DNA of 37,338 nucleotides from Pigmentiphaga humi (lineage in GTDB: Bacteria > Pseudomonadota > Gammaproteobacteria > Burkholderiales > Burkholderiaceae_B), in the NCBI RefSeq assembly GCF_900606115.1, contig NZ_UWPJ01000041.1:1-37338 (forward strand), read 5' to 3'. The notes below the pieces were generated by a model that saw nothing but the letters and a program-made list of their open reading frames with translations, made no database searches and was not told the origin of the DNA. This document shows, piece after piece, positions 25,390-34,557 of this stretch. Within the stretch, counting starts at the first letter, position 1. Each line of letters opens with the position of its first letter. Made by a program: the position numbers and the translations under genes.

Positions 25390-28089
25390 ATGCGAACCGA
25401 TACCCCCGTCACGATACGACGCCAGAATTACCTTCCGTTTCCTTACGACATCGTCGCGGTCGAACTCGAGTTCGACCTGGACCCGGCCAGCACGCTGGTC
25501 CGTTCGCGCCTGCAGCTCAAGCGCCTTGCGCCGGGTCCGCTGGTGTTGAATGGCGAGGATCTCGAACTGCTGTCCGTAACGGTGGACGGGCAGTCCTGGG
25601 AAGGGGGCCGCTACCAGCTCGATGCGCAAACCCTCACCCTCGATGGCCTGGGCGACGAAGCCATAATCGAAATCGCCTCGCGCTGCCGGCCCGAAGCGAA
25701 CTCCACGCTGATGGGGCTGTACGTTTCCAACGGCGTCTTCTTTACCCAGTGCGAGGCCGAAGGCTTTCGCCGCATCACCTGGTTCCCCGACCGCCCCGAC
25801 GTGATGTCGCGCTACACGGTCGCGCTGCGGGCCGACAAGCAACGCTTTCCGCAACTGCTGTCCAACGGCAACTTGATCGCGCAGCGCGACCTGCCCGACG
25901 GCCGCCACGAAGCCCGCTGGGAAGATCCGTTCCGCAAGCCCTGCTACCTGTTCGCGCTGGTAGCCGGCCGCCTGACCTGGCGCGAATCGCGCATGCGCAC
26001 ACGCTCGGGCCGCGAGGTGCTGCTGCAGGTCTACAGCGACCCGGGCAGCGAGGACAAGACCCAGTTCGCGCTGGAGTCGCTCGAGCGCGCCGTGCGCTGG
26101 GACGAACAGCGCTTCGGGCTGGAACTCGACCTGGACCGCTTCATGATCGTCGCGGCGCGCGACTTCAACATGGGCGCGATGGAGAACAAGGGTCTGAACA
26201 TCTTCAACGCCGCCTACGTGCTGGCCGATCCGGAAAGCGCCACCGACGCCAACTTCAGCGCCATCGAAGCGGTCATCGGCCATGAATACTTCCACAACTG
26301 GACCGGCAACCGCGTCACCTGCCGCGACTGGTTCCAGCTCAGCCTGAAAGAAGGCCTGACCGTCTTCCGCGACCAGGAATTCACCGCCGACATGATGGCC
26401 CAGGAGCTGGATGCGCAGGCCGCCGCCAGCGCCCGCACCGTCAAGCGCATCGACGACGTCGTGACGCTGCGCGCCGCGCAGTTTCCCGAAGATGCCGGCC
26501 CGATGGCGCACCCGATACGTCCCGACAGCTACCAGGAAATCGGCAACTTCTATACCGCCACGGTCTACGAGAAAGGCTCGGAAGTCATCCGCATGCAGCA
26601 GACGCTGCTGACCCCGGCGGGCTTTCGCCGCGGACTGGACGAATACTTCCGCCGCCACGACGGCCAGGCGGTCACCTGCGACGACTTCGTCGACGCCATG
26701 GAGTCGGTCTACGTACAAGACCATCCCGGCCGCGGCCTTTCGGTCTTTCGACGCTGGTACAGCCAGGCCGGCACGCCGCGCGTCAAGGTGAGCCTGGATC
26801 ACGACGCGGCCAGGCAGACCTGCACGGTCACCCTGGAGCAGCGCTGCGAACCGGTCGGCGTCGAGCGCCTGCCCGGCGCCCCGACCAAGCAGCCCTTCCA
26901 CATTCCCTTCGCCATCGGCCTGCTCGACGCCGCCGGCAAGCCGCTGCCGCTCCGGCTCGCCAGCGAAGCCGAAACGCGCGACAGCCTGCTGCTGGAACTG
27001 ACCACGCAGCGCGCCCAATGGACCTTCGAACACGTCGCCGCAAAACCGGTGCCGTCGCTGCTGCGCGACTTCTCCGCGCCGGTCATCGTCGACTACGACT
27101 ACACCGACGCCGAACTGGCGCTGCTGATGAAGCATGACCCCAACGCCTTCGCGCGCTGGGAGGCCGGCCAGCAACTGGCCACGCGCACCATCCTGGCCGC
27201 CACCCGCGCCCGCCAGCAAGGCGAGCCCTTCTCGCTGCACGGCGAGTTTGTCGAAGCCTGGCGCGCCGTTCTCACCGTGCCCGGCCTGGACGCCGGCTAT
27301 CGCGCGCGGGCGCTCACCCTGCCCTCGGAAAAGACGCTGGCCGAGTACATGGACCAGGTCGACCCGATCGCGCTCGCCGACGCGCGTCACGAAACCCTGG
27401 GCGCGCTGGGCCGCGCACTGGCCGCCGACTGGCGGGCCGCGACCGAGGCCAACCAGACCCCGGACGCCTATTCGCCCGACCCCATCAGCGCCGGCCGCCG
27501 CGCGCTCAAGAACCTCGCGCTGGCCTACCTCATGGCGGGCAGCGTCGAGGGCGCCCAGCAACAGGCCCAAGCGCAATACCAGGGCGCCCGGAACATGACC
27601 GACCGCATGGCGGCCCTCTCCACCCTGGTCAACTACGGCGAAGCCGCCGCGGCCACGGCGGCGCTGACCGACTTCTACGAGCGCTGGCAGGACGACCCGC
27701 TGGTCGTGGACAAATGGTTCACGCTCCAGGCCACGGCCCGCAGCACCACGGTCGAGACGGTCGAAGGCCTGATGGTCCATCCGGCCTTCTCGCTGCGCAA
27801 CCCCAACCGGGCGCGCTCGCTGGTGTTCCAGTTCTGCCTGAACAATCCCATCGGCTTCCATCGCGCCGACGGCAGCGGCTACCGCTACTGGGCCGAGCAA
27901 GTGCTGGCGCTGGACGCCCTCAATCCCGAAATCGCCGCGCGCCTGGCACGCACGCTGGACCGCTGGGTCCGCTACGTGCCCGAGTTGAGCGAATCCATGC
28001 GCCAGGCCTTGCAGCAGGTTCGCAACCACCCCGGCCTGTCGCGCAACGTCACCGAAATCGTTTCTAAAGCCCTGGAGATCGCCGCATGA
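25390..28089 (+). CDS. pepN: Aminopeptidase N (M1 family)
   Basis: An 899-residue cytoplasmic zinc aminopeptidase (870 in E. coli) that removes N-terminal residues from peptides in the last steps of protein turnover. The substrate-anchoring GAMEN is at 262-266. The zinc motif HEYFHNW begins at 298, with the third ligand Glu about 18 residues later in [13 protein letters not shown]. The ATG at 25390 ([17 protein letters not shown]) matches the family start; a longer reading to 25264 adds 42 non-homologous residues. Its TGA overlaps the fbp ATG (ATGA), so the two are translationally coupled. Confidence 0.96.
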   Translation: MRTDTPVTIRRQNYLPFPYDIVAVELEFDLDPASTLVRSRLQLKRLAPGPLVLNGEDLELLSVTVDGQSWEGGRYQLDAQTLTLDGLGDEAIIEIASRCRPEANSTLMGLYVSNGVFFTQCEAEGFRRITWFPDRPDVMSRYTVALRADKQRFPQLLSNGNLIAQRDLPDGRHEARWEDPFRKPCYLFALVAGRLTWRESRMRTRSGREVLLQVYSDPGSEDKTQFALESLERAVRWDEQRFGLELDLDRFMIVAARDFNMGAMENKGLNIFNAAYVLADPESATDANFSAIEAVIGHEYFHNWTGNRVTCRDWFQLSLKEGLTVFRDQEFTADMMAQELDAQAAASARTVKRIDDVVTLRAAQFPEDAGPMAHPIRPDSYQEIGNFYTATVYEKGSEVIRMQQTLLTPAGFRRGLDEYFRRHDGQAVTCDDFVDAMESVYVQDHPGRGLSVFRRWYSQAGTPRVKVSLDHDAARQTCTVTLEQRCEPVGVERLPGAPTKQPFHIPFAIGLLDAAGKPLPLRLASEAETRDSLLLELTTQRAQWTFEHVAAKPVPSLLRDFSAPVIVDYDYTDAELALLMKHDPNAFARWEAGQQLATRTILAATRARQQGEPFSLHGEFVEAWRAVLTVPGLDAGYRARALTLPSEKTLAEYMDQVDPIALADARHETLGALGRALAADWRAATEANQTPDAYSPDPISAGRRALKNLALAYLMAGSVEGAQQQAQAQYQGARNMTDRMAALSTLVNYGEAAAATAALTDFYERWQDDPLVVDKWFTLQATARSTTVETVEGLMVHPAFSLRNPNRARSLVFQFCLNNPIGFHRADGSGYRYWAEQVLALDALNPEIAARLARTLDRWVRYVPELSESMRQALQQVRNHPGLSRNVTEIVSKALEIAA

Positions 28090-29108
28090 AGCGCAAGACG
28101 CTCACGCAATTCCTCATCGAGCAGCAGCGCGGCCCCGCCGCCCTGCCCTCGGAAGTCCGCCTGCTCATCGAAATCGTCGCCCGCGCCTGCAAGGCCATCG
28201 GCCATGCCGTCGGCAAGGGCGCGCTGGGCGGCGTGCTCGGCAGCCTCGAAAGCGAAAACGTCCAGGGCGAAGTGCAGAAAAAGCTCGACGTGCTGTCCAA
28301 CGAGATCCTGCTCGAAGCCAACGAATGGGGCGGCCACCTCGCCGCGATGGCTTCCGAGGAAATGGAAACCGTCCACCTCATCCCGACCAACTATCCCAAG
28401 GGCGAATACCTGCTGCTGTTCGATCCGCTCGACGGCTCCAGCAACATCGACGTCAACGTCTCGATCGGCACGATCTTCTCCGTCCTGCGCGCCCCCGAAT
28501 CGGCCCGCGGCCGCGAAATCACCGAGCAGGACTTCCTGCAGCCGGGCAGCACGCAGGTCGTGGCCGGCTACGCCCTCTACGGCCCGCAGACCATGCTGGT
28601 CCTGACCGTGGGCACCGGCGTCTTCTCGTTCACGCTGGACCGCGAAATGGGCGCCTGGCTGCTCACCCAGGAGAACATCCGGATTCCCGCCGACACCAAG
28701 GAATTCGCCATCAACATGTCGAACATGCGGCACTGGGCCCCGCCCGTGCGCCGCTACATCGACGAATGCCTGGCCGGCAAGACCGGCCCGCGCGGCAAAG
28801 ACTTCAACATGCGCTGGATCGCCTCCATGGTGGCCGACGTCCATCGCATCCTGAACCGCGGCGGCATCTTCATGTACCCCTGGGACGCCCGCGAACCCAC
28901 CAAGCCCGGCAAGCTGCGCCTGATGTACGAAGCCAACCCGATGAGCATGCTGGTCGAACAGGCCGGCGGCGCCTCCACCAACGGCCTGCAACGCATCCTC
29001 GACATCGAGCCCGCGGCCCTGCACGAGCGCGTCAGCGTGATCCTGGGCTCGAAGAACGAAGTGGAACGCGTCAGCCAATACCATATGGAGCTCCCCCCTA
29101 CGCCCTGA
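28086..29108 (+). CDS. fbp: Fructose-1,6-bisphosphatase class I
   Basis: A 340-residue enzyme of gluconeogenesis that removes the 1-phosphate of fructose 1,6-bisphosphate. The metal-binding signature DPLDGSSN is at 113-120, followed by [12 protein letters not shown]; the later part has [16 protein letters not shown] and the [12 protein letters not shown] block. It overlaps pepN by four bases. The last residues (ELPPTP) and the stop codon are encoded in sequence belonging to the intergenic repeat (from 29092), so the C-terminal tail differs from the family norm by a short acquired end. Catalytic residues are unaffected. Confidence 0.95.
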   Translation: MKRKTLTQFLIEQQRGPAALPSEVRLLIEIVARACKAIGHAVGKGALGGVLGSLESENVQGEVQKKLDVLSNEILLEANEWGGHLAAMASEEMETVHLIPTNYPKGEYLLLFDPLDGSSNIDVNVSIGTIFSVLRAPESARGREITEQDFLQPGSTQVVAGYALYGPQTMLVLTVGTGVFSFTLDREMGAWLLTQENIRIPADTKEFAINMSNMRHWAPPVRRYIDECLAGKTGPRGKDFNMRWIASMVADVHRILNRGGIFMYPWDAREPTKPGKLRLMYEANPMSMLVEQAGGASTNGLQRILDIEPAALHERVSVILGSKNEVERVSQYHMELPPTP

Positions 29109-29314
29109 CGGGCGCCCCCCAGGGGGCGGCACTGGCGGACCGGCAAAGCCGGATCCGCTGTGCCCGTCATCCAACATTCGCTTGCCTAAGATCCAGGCAA
29201 AAGAACGTATTAACTCAATCCAAGACACCCTCCCCAGACCCAGGAAGCGGTGGATCCGGCTCCGCCGGTCCACCCGCTTCGCCCCCTGGGGGGCCCGCGT
29301 AAGCGGGTAGGGGG
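29092..29314. repeat. Intergenic repeat family, copy 4: two inverted arms between fbp and the glutamine-synthetase-like gene
   Basis: Left arm 29092-29166 (CCCCCCTACG, CCCCCCAGGGGG, GGCGGACCGGCAAAGCCGG, ATCCGC) overlaps the end of fbp. Right arm 29239-29314 (CCCAGGAAGCGGTGGATCCG, GCTCCGCC, CCCCCTGGGGGGCCCGCG, TAAGCGGGTAGGGGG) ends 2 bp before the stop of the convergent gene. About 72 bp of unrelated sequence separates the arms. It fills the whole space between two converging genes and no other terminator is present. Confidence 0.88.
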
Positions 29315-29316
29315 CG

Positions 29317-30762
29317 TCAAAACATGTCGAAGTACTCGCGTTGCTCCCACTCGCTGACCTCGAGGTTGAAGCGCGCGATCTCCGCTTCTTTGACGTGGCA
29401 GAAGTAATCGACGAAACCTTCCCCCAATCCCTCGCGCAGGCACTCGTCGCCGCGTAGACATTGCAGCGCTTCGCCCAAGGTGCGGGGCAGGCTCGCAGCG
29501 GCGGTTTCATAGGGCACGTCGGCCGACGGTCCGGGTTCGGTGCGCCGCGCCAGGCCGTCCATGCCGGACAATACCTGCGAAGCGAAATACAGATACGGAT
29601 TCGCCGCCGGTTCGCCCACGCGATTCTCGATGCGGGTCGCGGCGTCGCCCACTCCGCCGAGCACGCGCAGCATCACGCCGCGGTTGTCCCTGCCCCAGAT
29701 CGCGCGGTCCGGCGCCAGCGAATACGGCTGGTAGCGCTTGTAGCCGTTCAGCGTCGGCGTGGACAGCGCCGCCGCGCCGCAGGCGTGCGCCAGCAGCCCT
29801 CCAAGATAATGGCGGCCCGTGGCGGACAGATCCTGCCCCGCCTCGGTCGGCACGAACGCGTTGCGCCCATCGGCAAGACTGCGCAGCGACTGGTGCAGAT
29901 GCCAACCGCTGGAAACGACGTTGGGAATGCGCGGACGGCACATGAACGTGGCGTGAAAACCGTGGCGCCGGCAGACCTGCTTGACCGCGCTGCGGAACAG
30001 AATCATGTCGTCGGCCGTCTTCAACGCCTGGCCCGGCGCGAAAGTGAACTCGAACTGGCTCGGCCCGAACTCCACTTCCAGCGAGCGCAGCGGCAGCTCC
30101 AGCCCCTGGGCCGTCTTGCGCACCAGCTCCATCACCTCGTCCATCGCGTCATAGCGGATCTCGGTCAGGTACTGGTAGCCATGCGACATCAGCTCCACGT
30201 CCGGCGGCATTCCCGGGCGCCCCGGCTGGCCGGCGTCCTGGGGCAGCATGTGGTGCTGGGCGACCTTGAAGACGTGGCACTCCACCTCCAGCCCGGTCAC
30301 CAGTTCGAAACCCGTGTCCGCCAAACCGCCCAGCACCTTGCGGAACAACTGGCGCGTATCGAAGGGCACGGGTACGCCGCTCTGGAAATAGGTATCGCAC
30401 AGCACCCAACCCGTATTCGGCGCCCAGGGCAGCACCTTGAACGTAAGGGGATCGGCCACCATCAGCACGTCGGCCGCGCCCTGCATCTCGGGCCGGCTGA
30501 AGCCGCCGCCCGAGGTGAACACCGGAAACACCGTGCGGTGCGACGTGTCCTTGGCGAACATCGTGGTGGTAATGGTGACGCCGCTCCTGAGGGCGCCGAT
30601 GGCCTCGCTCGCCACCAGCGTCTTGCCGCGCAGGATGCCGTGCTGGTCGGGAAACGAAAACCTGACCACCTCGATGGCGCCCTGCTCCAGCGCGGCGACG
30701 ACGTCGCGCGCCGCCTGCTGCTGCGCCTCGGACCACAGTCCGAACCGATCCACGAAAGACAT
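29317..30762 (-). CDS. Glutamine-synthetase-like ligase (possible gamma-glutamyl amide synthetase)
   Basis: A 481-residue member of the glutamine synthetase superfamily. Visible core blocks: EVEFGPSQFEFTFAPG (metal-binding Glu), SGWHLHQSL, NGYKRYQPYSLAPDRAIWGR and ENRVGEPAANPYLYFASQVL. The classical adenylylation Tyr motif is not evident, and length and sequence fit GS-like ligases that join glutamate to amines (PuuA type, or the first enzyme of aniline degradation) rather than housekeeping GlnA. The ATG at 30762 is preferred: GGAG (30772-30769) lies 6 bases before it, while the longer reading needs a TTG at 30774. It lies downstream of the Rieske gene on the same strand. The substrate is unknown. 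Confidence 0.87.
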   Translation of the reverse strand: MSFVDRFGLWSEAQQQAARDVVAALEQGAIEVVRFSFPDQHGILRGKTLVASEAIGALRSGVTITTTMFAKDTSHRTVFPVFTSGGGFSRPEMQGAADVLMVADPLTFKVLPWAPNTGWVLCDTYFQSGVPVPFDTRQLFRKVLGGLADTGFELVTGLEVECHVFKVAQHHMLPQDAGQPGRPGMPPDVELMSHGYQYLTEIRYDAMDEVMELVRKTAQGLELPLRSLEVEFGPSQFEFTFAPGQALKTADDMILFRSAVKQVCRRHGFHATFMCRPRIPNVVSSGWHLHQSLRSLADGRNAFVPTEAGQDLSATGRHYLGGLLAHACGAAALSTPTLNGYKRYQPYSLAPDRAIWGRDNRGVMLRVLGGVGDAATRIENRVGEPAANPYLYFASQVLSGMDGLARRTEPGPSADVPYETAAASLPRTLGEALQCLRGDECLREGLGEGFVDYFCHVKEAEIARFNLEVSEWEQREYFDMF

Positions 30763-30810
30763 GAACGACTCCAATATCTAACCGCTATACCGCTTCACAC
30801 ACCTTGCCGA

Positions 30811-30888
30811 CCCAGGAAGCGGTGGATCCGGCTCCTCCGGTCCACCCGCTTCTCCCCCTCGAGGGGGCCCGCGCAAGCGGGTAGGGGG
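30811..30888. repeat. Intergenic repeat family, copy 5: single arm between the Rieske and ligase genes
   Basis: The right-arm sequence alone: CCCAGGAAGCGGTGGATCCG, CTCCTCCGG, CCCGCTTCTCCCCCTCGAG, GGGGGCCCGCGCAAGCGGG, TAGGGGG. It lies 7 bp after the stop of the Rieske gene and 48 bp before the ligase start, inside a probable two-gene transcript. Confidence 0.85.
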
Positions 30889-30895
30889 TGGGGTT

Positions 30896-32203
30896 TCACG
30901 CTGCCCATTGAGAGCTCTTGCGACGCTTCTGGTCGGCGACCTTCCAGTAATCGCTCCAGGTGTCGCCAGGGCCGATGCCGTCGATGGAAGGCGGCCCCGT
31001 CAAGGTACCGGCCTGGGTCTCGTCGATCATCATCAGGGCCCGTTCTCCCTTCTCGGCGTGGTCGATGGCATCGAGCAGCAGGCGCCGGTACGCCACAATG
31101 CCCTTGTCGGTCGACCCGAGGTGCTCGCGCGTGCGGTCCTGGATCCTGCCTTGCGACTCGACCGCCCACTGGTCGTGGACGTTGATGTCGTGTCCCATGC
31201 CCGTATAGGTCTGGGTCGCCTGTTCCCGGGCGTCGTAGCCGTAGTTGTTGAAGCGTCCCACGCGCGGCATGTAGTCGGGAAGTTCGTAGAGCTCCAGGCG
31301 CTGCGCGCGCATCTGCTGCTTGTTCACCGGCTGGCCGAAGCTGGTGAAGATGGCGTACCAGTAGCAGCCGCCGTCGTCCGTGGGCACGTGCCACTGCGCG
31401 ATGGTCATTTCCGAGCTCATCGGGATGATGAATGCCTGCGGGAACACCAGGTTGGTCACACGCACGTGGGTATTGTCCCCGTCCACGCGGCGCAGCGCGG
31501 TTAGGCGCAGGCCGTAGTCGGCGGGGTCGACCTTGATCTCGGGCCGGTCGTATTCGCGCAGCACCTTGGTGATGGGCAGGCTGGAGTCGGCCGACGCGCC
31601 GCGGAACTGCTTGCCGTAGCTGGCCTCGGTATCGCCGTCTTCGAAAAAACGGTGCAGGTACGAAGCGTGGGCGGGGTCGATGCCGACCTCCAGCGCCTGC
31701 AGCCAGTTGCAATCCAGATAGCCCTTGAACGCGAAGGTGTACTCGCTGGGCGCGACGAAACAGTCGAAGTGCGGGAAAGCGGGAGGCTCGCCCTCGCCGA
31801 TGTAGGCGAACAGGACGCCGCTTTTCTCGACCACGGGGTAGGATTTCTGCCGCACGCGCTGCGCCAGCTTGCTGCCCTCGGGCTCGGCCGGCGTCTCCAG
31901 ACAGGCGCCTTCCACGTCGAACAGCCAGCCGTGGAACAGGCAGCGCACCCCGCCATCTTCGAGGCGGCCGAAGGCGAGATCCGCGCCGCGGTGCGGACAG
32001 TCGCGGTCCATGAAGCCATAGCGCCCCTGCTCGTCGCGGAACAGGATGAAATCCTGGCCCATCAGCTTGACGGGGCGTATGGGCCGCTCCGCCTCGAGCT
32101 CGTCGACCAGCGCGACGGGCTGCCAGTACTGGCGCAACAGGGTGCCGGCCGGCGTGCCCGGCCCTACTCGGGTGATGCGTTCATTCTGCTCGGGGGACAT
32201 CAT
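30896..32203 (-). CDS. Rieske non-haem iron oxygenase, large subunit (phthalate dioxygenase-like)
   Basis: A 435-residue oxygenase component. The Rieske [2Fe-2S] ligands are CPH (Cys69, His71) and CLFHGW (Cys88, His91). The mononuclear iron site is in LEVGIDPAHASYLHR, with the bridging Asp176 and ligands His179 and His184. Length and order fit the phthalate 4,5-dioxygenase/vanillate demethylase group, which hydroxylates or demethylates aromatic acids. Such enzymes need a flavin-iron-sulphur reductase, and none is in the window. The start could be 32203 or 32200 (AGGAG fits the second). First gene of the cluster on this strand, divergent from the GntR regulator. The substrate is not known. Confidence 0.9.
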   Translation of the reverse strand: MMSPEQNERITRVGPGTPAGTLLRQYWQPVALVDELEAERPIRPVKLMGQDFILFRDEQGRYGFMDRDCPHRGADLAFGRLEDGGVRCLFHGWLFDVEGACLETPAEPEGSKLAQRVRQKSYPVVEKSGVLFAYIGEGEPPAFPHFDCFVAPSEYTFAFKGYLDCNWLQALEVGIDPAHASYLHRFFEDGDTEASYGKQFRGASADSSLPITKVLREYDRPEIKVDPADYGLRLTALRRVDGDNTHVRVTNLVFPQAFIIPMSSEMTIAQWHVPTDDGGCYWYAIFTSFGQPVNKQQMRAQRLELYELPDYMPRVGRFNNYGYDAREQATQTYTGMGHDINVHDQWAVESQGRIQDRTREHLGSTDKGIVAYRRLLLDAIDHAEKGERALMMIDETQAGTLTGPPSIDGIGPGDTWSDYWKVADQKRRKSSQWAA

Positions 32204-32284
32204 CGGCTCCTATGGAAAAGCAGGCGCAGGCGGATCGCGACACGATATCGGGGGCTCCGGCCCGGGCGCAACCATGCATGCAGC

Positions 32285-32313
32285 ATGCTATTTCATGGAT
32301 CCAACCGTGTAAA
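32285..32313 (-). promoter_or_regulatory. Putative promoter of the Rieske gene with VanR-like operator core
   Basis: On the minus strand TTTACA (32313-32308) and TAGCAT (32290-32285) are 17 bp apart, about 80 bp before the start codon. The spacer contains TTGGATCCAT; its core TGGATCCA (32296-32303) matches the core of the known Caulobacter VanR operator ATTGGATCCAAT. Confidence 0.5.
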
Positions 32314-32468
32314 CCTTCCCCGAACCGACGCGATGAGCCGCTGTTCCATGCAATCACTCGAATCCATTTAAATCTTTTTAAAATCAAATATTTATACAAA
32401 AAACCAACTTTCTGTCACAGGGAAAACCATAGGCCTCAAAAAACCGCAAAAAACCCAGCATTCCTAAA

Positions 32469-32498
32469 ACTGGATCCAGTCCGCCATTTGCATACAAT
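32469..32498 (+). promoter_or_regulatory. Putative operator and promoter of the GntR regulator
   Basis: ACTGGATCCAGT (32469-32480) is a perfect 12-bp palindrome with the same TGGATCCA core as the Rieske promoter. TACAAT (32493-32498) is a good -10; the palindrome covers the -35 position (weak CTGGAT). Fits autoregulation. The AT-rich stretch 32360-32465 between the two promoters holds nothing else recognisable. Confidence 0.5.
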
Positions 32499-32534
32499 GC
32501 TGGACTACCACAGGCGCCCGTAGAGGGGAAAACC

Positions 32535-33266
32535 TTGGAATCCCAACAAACCCGAGTCCTGGTGCAGTTGCGCGACCTGATCCTGAAAGGCGCGTTCACG
32601 CCCGGCGAGCGGCTCGCCGAGATCCCGCTGGCCGAGAAGCTGGGCGTTTCGCGCACGCCGGTCAGGCTGGCGCTGGCCGCGCTCGAGCAGGAAGGCCTGA
32701 TCGAGCCCTCGCCCACCAACGGCTACATGATGCGCCGCTTCACGCCGCGCGAGATCCGCGACGCCATCGCCGTGCGCGGCCACCTCGAAGGCATGGCCGC
32801 CCGCCTGGTGGCCGAGCACGGCGTGCCGCGCCAGCTCTCGCTGGACCTGCGCGCCTGCCTGCGCGACGGCGACCGCGCGGTCGGCAAGGCCGAAATGAGC
32901 TATGACGACTACGCCCTCTACGGCGACATGAACGACCGCTTCCACCAGTTGATCATCGACGCCGCCGGCAATTTCGCGCTGTCCCGGGCCATCGAGATGA
33001 ACAACCGGCTGCCCTTCGCCTCGCCCAGCACCATGCTGCCCATGCAGAACACCGGCAGCGAGCGGCAGAAATGGATGGTTTATGCCCATCTGCAGCACCA
33101 TCGCCTGGTCGAGGCTCTGGAAAAGGGAGAAGGCGCGCGCGCCCAGTCCTTGGCCGAAGAGCACGTGGACGTGGCGCAGATGAATCTCGACTACGCGCTC
33201 GAACGGCCCGACGCCGCCGCCCAGTTGCTGCCCGCCATGAAGATCGTGCTGGGCGGCCAGCCGTGA
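32535..33266 (+). CDS. GntR family transcriptional regulator, FCD subfamily
   Basis: A 243-residue regulator with TTG start and GAGGGG ribosome binding site 6-7 bases upstream. Residues about 5-70 form the winged-helix domain (LRDLILKGAFTPGERLAE, then LGVSRTPVRLALAALEQEGL). The FCD effector domain follows, with metal or ligand-binding His in NDRFHQLIIDAAGN and HLQHHRLVEAL. FCD regulators of this type (VanR is one) repress catabolic genes and respond to small organic acids. It is divergent from the Rieske gene over a 331-bp gap with matching operator-like cores on both sides. A GTG overlapping its TGA could start the MFS gene, suggesting coupling. Confidence 0.92.
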   Translation: MESQQTRVLVQLRDLILKGAFTPGERLAEIPLAEKLGVSRTPVRLALAALEQEGLIEPSPTNGYMMRRFTPREIRDAIAVRGHLEGMAARLVAEHGVPRQLSLDLRACLRDGDRAVGKAEMSYDDYALYGDMNDRFHQLIIDAAGNFALSRAIEMNNRLPFASPSTMLPMQNTGSERQKWMVYAHLQHHRLVEALEKGEGARAQSLAEEHVDVAQMNLDYALERPDAAAQLLPAMKIVLGGQP

Positions 33267-33313
33267 CCGAGACCGCGAGACCCGCCGCCGCATTCCACGG
33301 AGACACCCGCCCC

Positions 33314-34528
33314 ATGCCTTCCCCCTCCGCTTCCACCCTGCCGCAGCGCAGTACCGATTGGCCCGGTATCGCATTGGGCATCGCCTGCGGCATCCTGGTC
33401 GCGCTCTACGTGGGCAAAATGCCGCCCGCACTGCCGCTGCTGCAAAGCGACCTGGGACTGAGCCTGCGCGAAGTCGGCTGGGTCGTGTCGGTATTCAGCA
33501 CCATGGCGACCCTGGTCGCCGCCTGCATGGGCCTGGTCTCGGGCCGGCTGGGCGCCTGGCGCTGCACGCTGGCCGGACTGGGCGCGCTCATCTGCGGCGG
33601 CCTGCTGGGCGCGGCCTCGGGCAGCTACACGGTGCTGCTGGCCAGCCGCGTGCTGGAAGGGGTCGGGCAGATCGCCATCGTGGTCTCGGTCCCGGCCCTG
33701 CTGGTCGGGCGCAGCGCACCCCACCAGGCCCGGCTGGTACTGGCGCTCTGGTCGGCCTACATGCCGCTGGGCATCAGCCTGGCGCTGCTGGCCTCGCCGC
33801 TGCTGCTGAACGGCGGCCACTGGCGCCTGCTATGGAGCACCATCGCCGCGCTCACCGCCGTCTGCGCCGTCTGGCTCTGGCATTGGCGCCAGCGCTATGC
33901 CACCGTGCGTCCGAGCGCGCAGGCGCTCGACTGGCATCGCCTGAGCAGCGGAGTGCGGCAACTGCTGCCCTGGGTGCTCGCGGCCTCGTTCACGTTCTAT
34001 GCCATCCAGTTCTTCACCGTCATGACCTTCCTGCCGACCTGGGCGGTGCAGGAACGCGGCCTGTCCCTGCAGACGGCGTCGATGATCACGGCGGGCGTAA
34101 TCTTCTTCAATGCCGTGGGCTCGGTGCTGGGCGCCTCGCTGCTGCAGCGGGGGCTGCGCGGCAGCAGCCTGGTGATGGCCGCGCACATCGTGGTAGGACT
34201 CTCGGCCTGCGCGATTTTCTCCGACTGGCTGCCGGATGTCGCACGGCTGGCCGCATGCGCCTCGCTCAACCTGATCGGCGGCATCCTGCCGGCAGCCACG
34301 CTGTCGGCAGCGCCGCGCCTGGCCCGCACGCCCGACCAGATCGCCAGCCTCCAGGGGCTGTTCCTGCAAGGCTCGAATCTCGGACAGTTCGTGGCCGCGC
34401 CGCTGGTGACCTGGGTAGTCACGGCCTCAGGGACCGTACCGGTGTGGTCGCACGCGCTGCCGTTGATGGCGGTATGCGCGCTGGCGGGGCTGGGCCTGGG
34501 CATATTCGCCCGCAAGCGCGGGCTGTAG
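33314..34528 (+). CDS. MFS transporter
   Basis: A 404-residue major facilitator superfamily protein with about twelve hydrophobic segments, e.g. IALGIACGILVALYVG, VGWVVSVFSTMATLVAACMG and LVMAAHIVVGLSACAIF. The cytoplasmic loop after helix 2 (GRLGAWR) is a reduced form of the MFS signature. The ATG at 33314 is preferred; a GTG at 33263 overlapping the regulator stop (GTGA) is possible and would add 17 residues. Context with a ligase, an oxygenase and a GntR regulator suggests uptake of the cluster substrate or export of a product. It converges with lpxO. Confidence 0.9.
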   Translation: MPSPSASTLPQRSTDWPGIALGIACGILVALYVGKMPPALPLLQSDLGLSLREVGWVVSVFSTMATLVAACMGLVSGRLGAWRCTLAGLGALICGGLLGAASGSYTVLLASRVLEGVGQIAIVVSVPALLVGRSAPHQARLVLALWSAYMPLGISLALLASPLLLNGGHWRLLWSTIAALTAVCAVWLWHWRQRYATVRPSAQALDWHRLSSGVRQLLPWVLAASFTFYAIQFFTVMTFLPTWAVQERGLSLQTASMITAGVIFFNAVGSVLGASLLQRGLRGSSLVMAAHIVVGLSACAIFSDWLPDVARLAACASLNLIGGILPAATLSAAPRLARTPDQIASLQGLFLQGSNLGQFVAAPLVTWVVTASGTVPVWSHALPLMAVCALAGLGLGIFARKRGL

Positions 34529-34557
34529 CCAGGGACAGGCACGCGCCGCGCGGGCGC

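Noticed and set aside
25255..28029. 924-residue ORF opposite pepN
   Set aside because: Shadow of pepN; no motifs, low-complexity composition.
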